Below are positions 51,663-58,868 of a stretch of DNA of 64,000 nucleotides, one piece after another. The notes below the pieces were generated by a model, which was given only the letters and a program-made list of their open reading frames with translations, had not been told where the DNA came from and searched no databases. A program made the position numbers and the translations under genes. How positions within the stretch are numbered: the first letter of the stretch is position 1; every line of letters starts with the position of its first letter. The stretch is from Flavobacteriales bacterium (GTDB lineage Bacteria; Bacteroidota; Bacteroidia; Flavobacteriales_F; PHOS-HE28), in contig CP065018.1 in the NCBI GenBank assembly GCA_016700415.1, forward strand, positions 3,354,001 through 3,418,000. The letters run 5' to 3'.

Positions 51663-51847
51663 CGATCCACGGCGCTACAAGCGCCAACCTCGCCGGGCCG
51701 CGCTTCAAGCGCGGCCCGGCTTGCGAGCTTTGTACGACCAACGTCGTTGCGCTCGTTGCGAACGTTGCGGTAGAAAAACATCGAAACCATGGCGCTGCAA
51801 GCACCTACCTCGCTGGTACCGCGCTTCATGCGCGGACCGGTTTGTGA
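51663..51847. repeat. two tandem ~58-bp hairpin repeats (GCGCTACAAGCGC family)
   Basis: Two degenerate direct copies, 51668-51724 and 51788-51847, each start with GGCGCT-CAAGC and contain a strong hairpin: GGGCCGCGCTTCAAGCGCGG in the first, TACCGCGCTTCATGCGCGG in the second. A spacer with CGTCGTTGCGCTCGTTGCGA lies between. The block reaches the stop of the convergent ruvC gene. GCGCTACAAGCGC also occurs in the composite repeats at 25.7 and 40.4 kb. Confidence 0.8.
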
Positions 51848-52456
51848 TCACTTCTTCACCCGTTCCGGGTTGTTCCGGATGAAGCTGCCCCAGTCACTGG
51901 TGCCGCGTGATGCGCTGCGGGCCGTGGGCCTGGCAACGGAGCCCTGTGAAAAGTGATGGCACACGGCCACGGCGATGGCGTCCGTGGCGTCCGTGCTTTT
52001 CGGCAGTTCCGGGATGCCCAGGATGCTGACCAGCATGGCCGCCACCTGTTCCTTGGTGGCGTTGCCGTTGCCGGTAATGCTCTGCTTCACCCGCTTGGGT
52101 GCGTATTCCACCACGGCGAGCTCGCGGTGCAGCGCGGCCGCGATCGCCACGCCTTGCGCACGGCCCAACTTCAGCATGCTCTGTACGTTCTTGCCGAAGA
52201 ACTGCGCTTCGATCGCCAGTTCGTCCGGATGGTGCTTGTCGATGATGGCGAGGACGTGCCGGAAGATGGACCGCAGTTTCAACGTGTGATCGTCCGACGT
52301 TTCGAAGCGTATGGCATCGGCCTCCAGCAACGTCACCTTGCCGCCTTCCACCAACAGTACGCCGAAGCCCATCACGGTGGTGCCGGGATCAATGCCGAGG
52401 ATGATCCTTTCGGTGGGCCGCCCGCCCCGGCTACTTTTGGTCGCTTGCGTATCCAC
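51848..52456 (-). CDS. ruvC: crossover junction endodeoxyribonuclease RuvC
   Basis: The protein is about 202 residues from a GTG at 52456. The Holliday-junction resolvase fold is shown by ILGIDPGTTVMGFGV (catalytic Asp), ELAIEAQFFGKNVQSMLKLG (Glu), APKRVKQSITGNGNATKEQV and STDATDAIAVAVCHHF (Asp pair and His). No ATG lies between the conserved start and the upstream stop region, so GTG is the only reasonable start. The open frame continues upstream to 53035 but is antisense to the flippase gene and was not used. The C-terminal tail of about 25 residues is extra. Confidence 0.92.
   Translation of the reverse strand: MDTQATKSSRGGRPTERIILGIDPGTTVMGFGVLLVEGGKVTLLEADAIRFETSDDHTLKLRSIFRHVLAIIDKHHPDELAIEAQFFGKNVQSMLKLGRAQGVAIAAALHRELAVVEYAPKRVKQSITGNGNATKEQVAAMLVSILGIPELPKSTDATDAIAVAVCHHFSQGSVARPTARSASRGTSDWGSFIRNNPERVKK
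52432..52439 (+). promoter_or_regulatory. -7 promoter box TACTTTTG for the flippase-like gene
   Basis: A perfect TAnnTTTG box 31 bases before the ATG at 52470. It lies inside the first codons of the divergent ruvC gene. Confidence 0.5.
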
Positions 52457-52469
52457 TTTTTTCCGCTGA

Positions 52470-53432
52470 ATGTCGCGCCGAACGCTGTTGCTTGTCCGCT
52501 GGGGGATCTTCCTCGCCGCCTGCGCGTTCCTGTTCTTGCGTCTGTCGGCCGACCAAAGTACGCACGCGCTTTGGGGTGAATGGCGCAATGCGGTGGATGT
52601 GGCGGCTTGGCCGGTCTGGGGGGTGATGTTCGCCATGGCCGTGTTGAACTGGGGCATCGAGGCGGCGAAGTGGCGTTGGCTGGTCGCGCATCTTGAGCGG
52701 ATGAGCCTGGGGCGAGCGTTCGCGGCCACGTTGGCGGGCACCACCGTCGGCCTCATCACACCGAACCGGACAGGTGAATTCCTGGGCAGGGTGCTCTTTC
52801 TCGCACCGGAACACCGGTGGCAGGGCGGCTTCGCGACGGTGCTGGGCAGCATCGCGCAGTTCGTCACCACGTTGCTAATAGGTGGTGCGGCCTTTGTGAT
52901 CTGGTGGGAGCGCACGCCGATGGTGGCCGACGTTGGCCCCATGTGGGGCGTTGTGATCGTGGTACTGGTGGCGGCAGTGGCGGGAGGGGCGTTGGTGCTC
53001 TTCTTCCGGCCGCGGCTCTTGCGGCAGTTGATCAAGGTGGTCCCGCTGTTGCGCCGGATGGAGGGCGCGGCGGCCGTGCTGGAGGATTATGCCGTACGGG
53101 AACTGATGCTGGTTTTCGGGATGAGCATTGCGCGGTATCTGGTTTTTGCCGCGCAGTACGTCCTCATGCTGGTGGTTCTCGCCGGGATCCCATGGCAGGA
53201 AGCCTTGGTCGTAGTGCCGGTGATCTATTTGGTGACCACCTTGGTGCCCACGATGATGTTGACCGACCTGGGCGTGCGTGGATCGGCTTCGGTGGCGCTG
53301 CTTACTCCCGTGGGCGGCTCACCGGCAGTGGTGCTGCTGGCATCCTTCGGCGTGTGGGCGGTGAACATCGCAATGCCAGCGCTGGTGGGCGGGGTGATCC
53401 TCCTGGTGGCACGTATCCGGACCCGGCGATGA
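52470..53432 (+). CDS. flippase-like membrane protein (LPG synthase TM / UPF0104 family)
   Basis: This 320-residue protein has about eight helices. It shows the YbhN/UPF0104 features NWGIEAAKWRWLV near residue 60, AGTTVGLITPNRTGEFLGR near 90 and TMMLTDLGVRGSASVALL near 270, the last two being the conserved polar segments of the lysylphosphatidylglycerol-synthetase membrane domain. There is no catalytic LPG synthase domain. The family is linked to lipid or lipid-linked precursor flipping. The glycosyltransferase gene overlaps its stop by four bases, so the pair may build and move a lipid-linked sugar. Confidence 0.85.
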   Translation: MSRRTLLLVRWGIFLAACAFLFLRLSADQSTHALWGEWRNAVDVAAWPVWGVMFAMAVLNWGIEAAKWRWLVAHLERMSLGRAFAATLAGTTVGLITPNRTGEFLGRVLFLAPEHRWQGGFATVLGSIAQFVTTLLIGGAAFVIWWERTPMVADVGPMWGVVIVVLVAAVAGGALVLFFRPRLLRQLIKVVPLLRRMEGAAAVLEDYAVRELMLVFGMSIARYLVFAAQYVLMLVVLAGIPWQEALVVVPVIYLVTTLVPTMMLTDLGVRGSASVALLTPVGGSPAVVLLASFGVWAVNIAMPALVGGVILLVARIRTRR

Positions 53433-54592
53433 GCGCGTTCCTTCTGCACTGCCTCATCGCGTTTTTCGCGGCCCTTGTCTTTGCCCTTGTGCTGGGTAGT
53501 TGGAAGGAAGTATTCGAGGCGGCCCGAAGTGAGGGACCGACCTCGGCGAAAGTTTTGCCGCCTAGGCAAGTGAGCCTGATCGTGCCTGCTCGCGATGCGG
53601 CCGGAACGTTGGTACCATTGCTTCAGGACCTGCACGCCCAGCGTTACCCCAAGGATCTCTTGGAGGTGCTGGTGGTGGATGATCACAGCAGCGATGGCAC
53701 GGCGATGACGGTCAGGGGTATGATGCGGGCCTGGCCTCAGCTGCGGTTGATCACATCCACGGGGGAAGGCAAGAAGGCGGCAATCGCCCAAGGAGTTGCG
53801 GAGGCGCGCGGGGAGTGGATGGTGCTCACCGATGCGGACGCGCGTTGTAGCCCCCTGCGTGTGGCGCACATCATGCACAAAGTCCAAGTGGCCGGTCCGG
53901 ACATGCTGATCCTTCCCGTGGAGACAATTGGGGAGAGCGGCTTCATCCAGCGTGTGCAGGCGGACGAGCAAACAGCATTGCTGGGCGTGGCAGCGGGAAC
54001 GGCCTTGGGTGGCGCGCCCGTGCTGGTGAACGGCGCGAACATGGCGTTCAGCAAGGCAGCGTTCATGGCAGTGGGCGGATATGAAGGCGACCACTGGGCG
54101 AGCGGCGACGACATTTTCCTAATGCGGCGAATGCTGAAAGCGCGCCGCAACGTGCGCTATCTGCTCGATCCCGAAGTCGTGGTGTCCGTAAAGGCGGAAC
54201 CGATGTTCGGCGCGTTCTGGCGGCAACGCCTGCGCTGGGCCGGCAAGATGCGCGGGGTAGGTGGCGCGGGTGGCTGGGCCGCGCTGGCCGGCATGCTGTT
54301 GCCGTGGTTCCTGCTCTACGTGTCCTGTTCCTTCAATTTAAATGAAATGATGGTACAACGGCCCATCGCCTGCGTGCTGTTGCTCGCCTCGGCATGGATG
54401 CTGTGGCTGCTTCCGGTGCTGGCCCTGACGCGAGCGGTAAGACGTTTCCTACACACCGCGGACGACCATCGGCCAGTACGCGGCGCAGACTTCTCGACCT
54501 TCGTGTCACTCGTTGCCTTCACGGTCTATGCGCCCATCATCGCGGTGGTGTCGCTTTTCATCAGGCCGAAGTGGAAGGGGAGGAGGACATGA
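53429..54592 (+). CDS. family 2 glycosyltransferase, membrane-anchored
   Basis: The 387-residue protein has one N-terminal helix and a GT-A domain with VSLIVPARDAAGTL, EVLVVDDHSSDGTAM and WMVLTDADARC (DxD). GANMAFSKAAFMAVGGYEGD and RQRLRWAGK, the processive-type Q/RxxRW motif, follow, then three C-terminal helices. It resembles membrane-bound transferases that add sugars to lipids or extend polysaccharides. The ATG at 53429 lies within the previous stop (ATGA). The long open frame before it (from 52817) is out of phase with the flippase gene and is rejected. Confidence 0.88.
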   Translation: MSAFLLHCLIAFFAALVFALVLGSWKEVFEAARSEGPTSAKVLPPRQVSLIVPARDAAGTLVPLLQDLHAQRYPKDLLEVLVVDDHSSDGTAMTVRGMMRAWPQLRLITSTGEGKKAAIAQGVAEARGEWMVLTDADARCSPLRVAHIMHKVQVAGPDMLILPVETIGESGFIQRVQADEQTALLGVAAGTALGGAPVLVNGANMAFSKAAFMAVGGYEGDHWASGDDIFLMRRMLKARRNVRYLLDPEVVVSVKAEPMFGAFWRQRLRWAGKMRGVGGAGGWAALAGMLLPWFLLYVSCSFNLNEMMVQRPIACVLLLASAWMLWLLPVLALTRAVRRFLHTADDHRPVRGADFSTFVSLVAFTVYAPIIAVVSLFIRPKWKGRRT

Positions 54593-54596
54593 AGGA

Positions 54597-54676
54597 CCGG
54601 CCACTGAGGCGCCGGGACGCCGAGAATGCGGAGGAACATGTCTTCCTCCGCGTTCTCCGCGCCCTCCGCGGTTAAA
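54597..54676. repeat. intergenic inverted repeat with 'CGCGGAGGACGCGG' words
   Basis: GACGCCGAGAATGCGGAGGA pairs imperfectly with TCCTCCGCGTTCTCCGCGCC around ACATGTCT, giving a hairpin of about 20 pairs; CCCTCCGCGGTTAAAAC follows. It lies between convergent genes and may end transcription. The style matches the other word repeats. Confidence 0.75.
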
Positions 54677-54688
54677 ACCTCACTACGC

Positions 54689-55075
54689 TTAGAAAGGCAG
54701 GTCGTCCTCGCCGTCCGCCGGGGGCATATCGGCCATGCTGGGCGGGGGAGGGGCGGCAATTCCACTGGCGCGCGCGGCGGGTGCGGCCGCACCCACCTTC
54801 TCGATGCGGTCGCCCTTCAGGCTGAGAAAGTGCTTGGTCACGCCGTCCTTGCCGGTCCACTCACGGCCGCTTATGAATGCGGTAACGGTCACCTGGTCGC
54901 CCGGGGCGTAGGGGTCCAGCATGCCCGTCTTGTCCTGGGTGAACTCCACGGGGATGTGCTCCGGGTAGTTGCCGGATTGTTCGGTGATCACGAGTTCGCG
55001 TTTGCTGAATTTCTCGCTGATCTGTTGGGTCTTGCCGACAACCTTCACGGTGCCGTTGATGGTGACTGATGCCAT
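54689..55075 (-). CDS. DUF3127 protein, SSB-like with acidic tail
   Basis: The 128-residue protein starts MASVTINGTVKVVGKTQQIS and has the DUF3127 core KRELVITEQSGNYPEHIPVEFTQDK in two blocks, then QVTVTAFISGREWTG. This is an OB-fold-like domain widespread in Bacteroidota. After a Pro/Ala-rich linker it ends DGEDDLPF, almost the SSB tail that recruits repair proteins. It is therefore probably an accessory single-strand-DNA-binding protein. ATG at 55075 is the family start. It follows the flavin reductase gene on the same strand by 32 bases. Confidence 0.85.
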   Translation of the reverse strand: MASVTINGTVKVVGKTQQISEKFSKRELVITEQSGNYPEHIPVEFTQDKTGMLDPYAPGDQVTVTAFISGREWTGKDGVTKHFLSLKGDRIEKVGAAAPAARASGIAAPPPPSMADMPPADGEDDLPF

Positions 55076-55107
55076 GGTCGTTCCGCCTGTTGCGGCGTGT
55101 CTGTTGG

Positions 55108-56004
55108 TTAGCGTTCGTTGAATGCGAGAAGCGTTTTCCACGCCTCCTCCTTGTGTGCTTCTTGGATGAGCTGCTTCGCTTTGGTGTGCAAGGCCCGTTC
55201 CAGCCCGGATGGATCGTCCTCCAGGCTGATGAACAGGTCGGCCAGCTCGGTGAGCTTGTATTCGTTCACGGCCGTCTCGTCAGGGATGGTGCGCACGCTG
55301 CCGAGGCAGCCGAGGTCATTCCCGGAGAGGATGGTGCTGTGGCGTACGGATGCGGGCAATGCGTCCACCCCCACGCCGAAATCCTTGTTGGGCTGCGTCA
55401 ATTCGAACAGCGCATCGCCGTGCGCACGGCAATAGAAGAAACCGCCCATGCGGCCCACGAGGTCGATCCTCCGCTGGTCGATCTTACCGTGTGCGTCCAG
55501 CACTGCCTCGTCGATGTGGATCAGCACGATCTCACAGATAACGAGGTTGCCTGCGGCGCCGCCGGTACCGGTCTCGATCACCTGCTGCACCTTGCACTCG
55601 AACTGCACGGGGCTTTCCTTCACCCGGAAGGGGCGCACCTTTTCGGAAGCGAGCGGCGTGAAGCCTGCTTTGGCGAACTCGTCAACGCCTTCGGGAAACT
55701 CCCCGCTGGCGACGGAGGCCTGCTGCACCATGGCGTAGGTCACCACGTTGATCACCACTTCGGGCACGGCCTTCACATTGTGGTAGGTGTGCTTGGTGGT
55801 GTTGTCGCGGCCGCGCCGTGCCGGGCTGAAGATGGCCATCGGCGGGTTGGCGCCGAAGATGTTGAAGAAGCTGAACGGGCTCAGGTTCGGCCTGCCGTCA
55901 GCGTCGATGGTGCTGGCCAGCGCGATTGGCCGGGGGCCTACCGCTCCCACCAAATAGCCGTGCAGTTCGGGGATGGGGGTGTCGGAGGGGTCGGCGCGCT
56001 TCAT
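55108..56004 (-). CDS. flavin reductase family protein (DIM6/NTAB-like)
   Basis: This 298-residue protein has an FMN-binding split-barrel domain in its first 190 residues: VGAVGPRPIALASTIDADGRPNLSPFSFFN in family style, NPPMAIFSPARRG, KESPVQFECKVQQVIETG and ICEIVLIHIDE. The remaining hundred residues, ending KAKQLIQEAHKEEAWKTLLA, are a helical extension seen in Bacteroidota homologues. It likely binds FMN and reduces flavin or a small substrate; the physiological partner is unknown. Confidence 0.88.
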   Translation of the reverse strand: MKRADPSDTPIPELHGYLVGAVGPRPIALASTIDADGRPNLSPFSFFNIFGANPPMAIFSPARRGRDNTTKHTYHNVKAVPEVVINVVTYAMVQQASVASGEFPEGVDEFAKAGFTPLASEKVRPFRVKESPVQFECKVQQVIETGTGGAAGNLVICEIVLIHIDEAVLDAHGKIDQRRIDLVGRMGGFFYCRAHGDALFELTQPNKDFGVGVDALPASVRHSTILSGNDLGCLGSVRTIPDETAVNEYKLTELADLFISLEDDPSGLERALHTKAKQLIQEAHKEEAWKTLLAFNER

Positions 56005-56055
56005 GGATCTCTTTTCCGCAAGGTCCGCGAAGGTAATCCTCCGGTCGGAACGGGT

Positions 56056-56063
56056 TATCTTTG
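56056..56063 (+). promoter_or_regulatory. -7 promoter box TATCTTTG for tRNA-Leu and perhaps tig
   Basis: A perfect TAnnTTTG box followed by C lies 44 bases before the tRNA-Leu 5' end. It is divergent from the flavin reductase gene. Confidence 0.5.
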
Positions 56064-56107
56064 CCGCCCTTCAGCAGGGTGCGATCACTTCAAACCCCGC
56101 CCAACGG

Positions 56108-56189
56108 ACGGACGTGGCGGAATTGGTAGACGCGCTGGTCTTAGGAGCCAGTACCGTAAGGTGTGGGGGTTCGAGTCCCCCCGTCCGTA
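56108..56189 (+). tRNA. tRNA-Leu (anticodon TAG)
   Basis: The acceptor ACGGACG pairs with CGTCCGT. The D-arm GCGGAATTGGTAGACGC, the anticodon loop CTTAGGA with anticodon TAG, a class II long variable arm and the T-arm GGGGGTTCGAGTCCCCC are all present. The discriminator is A and CCA is not encoded. It is 82 bases long and normal for tRNA-Leu. Confidence 0.95.
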
Positions 56190-56294
56190 CTAAGGTGGGT
56201 AACCCGGCTGAGGGAGGAATGAGCGATGCGTGGGCATCATGGAACATGAACAACAAGTGGGCGATCCCAAGAACGCCCGGCCAATACGGACACG

Positions 56295-57650
56295 ATGAAC
56301 ATTGAACGCGAAGAGACCGGCACCCTCACCGCCACCATCAAGCTGAAACTGGATCCCACTGATTATGCGCCCGCAGTGGACAAAGTCCTGAAGGAACAAC
56401 GCAAGACGGCCGCATGGCCCGGTTTCCGCCCGGGGCAGGTGCCCATGAGCATCGTCAAGAAGCGCATCGGCAAGAGCGTACTGGTGAACGAGGTGGAGCG
56501 CTTGATCGATGTGAACCTGCGCAACTACATCCAGGAGAACAAGATGCGCGTGCTCGGCCAGCCGCTGCCGCGGACCGATGAGGCGAAGGCCAACGACTGG
56601 GACCAGCCCGGCGAATTCAACTTCCTGTACGAGGTTGGCATGGCGCCTTCCTTCGATGTGGAGATGAGCGAAAAGCTCGGCGTGGAAATGCCCGTCGTTG
56701 ACGTGGATGATGCCCTGTTGGACAAGGAGATCGCGGACATGCGCCGTCGTTACGGCAGCCTGAGCGATGCGGAGATGGCAGGAGCTACTGACATGGTGAT
56801 CGGCGACCTTATTGAGCAGGACGAAAACGGTGAGATCAAGCCCGGTGGCCTGATGAACCGCACCACCATCACCTTGGAAGAGCTGGCGGACGAGGCCACA
56901 CGCGCCCTCTTCACCGGTAAAGCCGTGGGTGATGCCTTGCAGGTGGACCCGCAAAAGGTGAGCAAGGACCATGACGACCTGGCCAAGATGCTGGGGACGG
57001 ACCACTCAGCCGTGCATTACCTGCAAGGGAACATGCTGTTCCGCATCGCGGAGATCAAGCGGCTGGAACCCGCGGAGATCGGCCCCGCACTGTTCGACCG
57101 CGTGTTCGGACAAGGTGCCGTAGCGGATGAGACCGCCTTCCGTGCCAAGGTGAAGGAAGGGCTGGAAGGAATGTTCAGCCGGGACAGCGAGCGCGTGTTC
57201 AAGCGTTTGGTGATGCGGAAGCTGGCGGAGGACGCCAAGATCGAACTGCCGGACAACTTCCTGAAGCGCTGGATCTCCGCCACAAGTGAAAAGCCCATCA
57301 CCCCGGAAGAGTTGGAGAGCGGCTACGAAGGCTATGCGGAAGGCCTGCGCAAGCAGTTGCTGGAGGACCGTATCGTGGAGAAATACGGTTTGGAGGCGAA
57401 GGGCGAGGAGCTGAACGAGTTCGCCAAGCGCTATGTCGCGGACCAGTTCGCGCAGTACGGCATGCCCGCACCGGAAGGGGACAAGCTCCAGGAAATGGCG
57501 GGGCGCATGCTCGGCGAGCAGGAGCAGATCAAGAAAATGCGTGACGCCATCGTGGACCAGAAGCTCACCGCGCACTTCAAGGCCATGCTCAGCCCCAAGG
57601 AGAATAGGCTGGCGTTCGATGACTTTGTAAACTTGGCACGGAAGGCTTGA
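56295..57650 (+). CDS. tig: trigger factor (ribosome-associated chaperone and prolyl isomerase)
   Basis: The 451-residue protein has the ribosome-binding domain with WPGFRPGQVPMSIVKKRIG near residue 40, a central FKBP-like region that is degenerate (as is usual in Bacteroidota) and a long C-terminal chaperone domain. It binds nascent chains at the exit tunnel. Genes for ClpP and ClpX follow on the same strand, the classical tig-clpP-clpX order. The gap to clpP is filled by a repeat, so clpP may have its own promoter. The 105-base gap before it shows nothing notable. Confidence 0.93.
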   Translation: MNIEREETGTLTATIKLKLDPTDYAPAVDKVLKEQRKTAAWPGFRPGQVPMSIVKKRIGKSVLVNEVERLIDVNLRNYIQENKMRVLGQPLPRTDEAKANDWDQPGEFNFLYEVGMAPSFDVEMSEKLGVEMPVVDVDDALLDKEIADMRRRYGSLSDAEMAGATDMVIGDLIEQDENGEIKPGGLMNRTTITLEELADEATRALFTGKAVGDALQVDPQKVSKDHDDLAKMLGTDHSAVHYLQGNMLFRIAEIKRLEPAEIGPALFDRVFGQGAVADETAFRAKVKEGLEGMFSRDSERVFKRLVMRKLAEDAKIELPDNFLKRWISATSEKPITPEELESGYEGYAEGLRKQLLEDRIVEKYGLEAKGEELNEFAKRYVADQFAQYGMPAPEGDKLQEMAGRMLGEQEQIKKMRDAIVDQKLTAHFKAMLSPKENRLAFDDFVNLARKA

Positions 57651-57654
57651 AAAG

Positions 57655-57790
57655 CTGAAAGTGGAACAACTCGGTTGCAGTTGGCAGTGGCAGTCGGCAG
57701 TCGTCCTATCACCGTTCACTCTTCACCAATCACCCCTCACATCTGCGCAGATCCCCTCTTTCCGCGTCATCCGCGTTCCATTCAACACAC
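57655..57790. repeat. intergenic word-like repeat matching the 2.5-kb block
   Basis: The gap between tig and clpP reads AAAGCTGAAAGTGGAACAAC, then GCAGTTGGCAGTGGCAGTCG, then CGTCCTATCACCGTTCACTC and CACCAATCACC, then TCTTTCCGCGTCATCCGCGT. The first three modules repeat the block at 2457-2600 in the same order, and the last is the 12.5-kb/38.8-kb word. No gene is visible. Confidence 0.75.
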
Positions 57791-57806
57791 ATCCAAGACA
57801 CACACC

Positions 57807-58475
57807 ATGATCCCCCAGGACGAATTCAAGAAGTACGCGGTAAAGCACCGCAACATCACGAGCACCACGTTGGAGAGCTACATCACGGCCTCCATGACGC
57901 CGTACATCATCGAGGAACGTCAGCTGAACGTGGCGCAGATGGACGTGTTCAGCCGCCTGATGATGGACCGCATCATCTTCCTCGGCACCGGCATCAATGA
58001 CCAGGTGGCGAACATCATCCAGGCGCAGCTCCTGTTCCTGGAAAGCGTCGATCCGAAGAAGGACATCCAGATCTACCTCAACAGCCCAGGCGGAGGTGTG
58101 TACGCGGGCCTCGGCATCTACGACACCATGCAGTACATCGTGCCGGACGTGGCCACGATCTGCACCGGCATGGCGGCGTCCATGGGCGCGGTGTTGTTAT
58201 GCGCCGGTGCCAAGGGCAAGCGCAGTGCCTTGAGACATGCCCGGGTGATGATCCACCAGCCCATGGGCGGCGCCGAAGGGCAGGCCGTGGACATGGAGAT
58301 CACCGTGCGCGAGATCCTGAAGTTGAAGAAAGAGCTGTACGACATCATCAGCCAGCACAGCGGCCAGACCTTCGATCGCGTCTCCAAGGACGGCGACCGC
58401 GACTACTGGATGATCGCGGAGGAGGCCAAGGAGTACGGCATGATCGACGAGCTTCTCGTGCGCAATCCGAAGTAG
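57807..58475 (+). CDS. clpP: ATP-dependent Clp protease proteolytic subunit
   Basis: The 222-residue serine peptidase has the triad in TGMAASMGAVLLCAGAKGKR (Ser), RHARVMIHQP (His) and an Asp in FDRVSKDGDRDYWM. YLNSPGGGVYAGLGIYD forms the substrate cleft. It makes the tetradecameric barrel that degrades proteins fed by ClpX or ClpA/C. ATG at 57807 is chosen; the longer frame is repeat. clpX follows after a 393-base gap with a terminator and a repeat, so the two genes are probably separately transcribed. Confidence 0.96.
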   Translation: MIPQDEFKKYAVKHRNITSTTLESYITASMTPYIIEERQLNVAQMDVFSRLMMDRIIFLGTGINDQVANIIQAQLLFLESVDPKKDIQIYLNSPGGGVYAGLGIYDTMQYIVPDVATICTGMAASMGAVLLCAGAKGKRSALRHARVMIHQPMGGAEGQAVDMEITVREILKLKKELYDIISQHSGQTFDRVSKDGDRDYWMIAEEAKEYGMIDELLVRNPK

Positions 58476-58498
58476 TGCGAGCGTAACGTTCCATAAGT

Positions 58499-58536
58499 GA
58501 ACAGTGAAGGCCATCCGCGGATGGCCTTCACTGTTC
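58499..58536 (+). terminator. 19-bp perfect hairpin after clpP
   Basis: The 38 bases from 58499 are a perfect palindrome (left arm GAACAGTGAAGGCCATCCG), 23 bases beyond the clpP stop. No strong T-run follows, but position and stability suit a terminator or mRNA 3'-end hairpin. Confidence 0.7.
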
Positions 58537-58619
58537 TGTGCGATCCGCGCGATGGACCGCACTACAGGGCTATCGGGGCTTTTTCCCGCACCTGACGACG
58601 CTTGTGCGTGAATACGAAA

Positions 58620-58742
58620 TGAACCACGGATGCACACGGATGGGCACGGATCAAATTAAGACTGCCTATCATCGTCACCATTCTGATAGCAACACGGATA
58701 CTGGCTATCCGTGTTTATCTGTGTGCATCCGTGGTTGAAGAA
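58620..58742. repeat. intergenic inverted repeat with 'ACCACGGATGCACAC' arms
   Basis: AACCACGGATGCACAC at 58622-58637 is the exact complement of GTGTGCATCCGTGGTT at 58721-58736. Inside, ACGGAT and ATCCGT words allow more pairing. It occupies the clpP-clpX gap. The rest of that gap holds the clpP hairpin and a near-consensus TATCTTCG box at 58822, 47 bases before clpX. Confidence 0.85.
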
Positions 58743-58868
58743 TTCATTTGAAGGCGCGCCCAACGGACGCGCATAAGACCCGATGGCATGGATCGTAATG
58801 GCACTCCCCGGCAAGGATCCGTATCTTCGCACTTCCCATCGCCGTACAACGGCACGCCACCATCTACC

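Noticed and set aside
51663..51847. Interpretation as CRISPR repeats
   Set aside because: Two degenerate copies of about 58 bp with strong internal hairpins and no cas genes.
52457..53035. N-terminal extension of ruvC
   Set aside because: The extra 190 residues are Thr/Pro/Ala-rich antisense of the flippase gene and absent from the RuvC family.
52817..53428. N-terminal extension of the glycosyltransferase
   Set aside because: It reads the flippase gene out of frame; the true start is the ATGA overlap at 53429.
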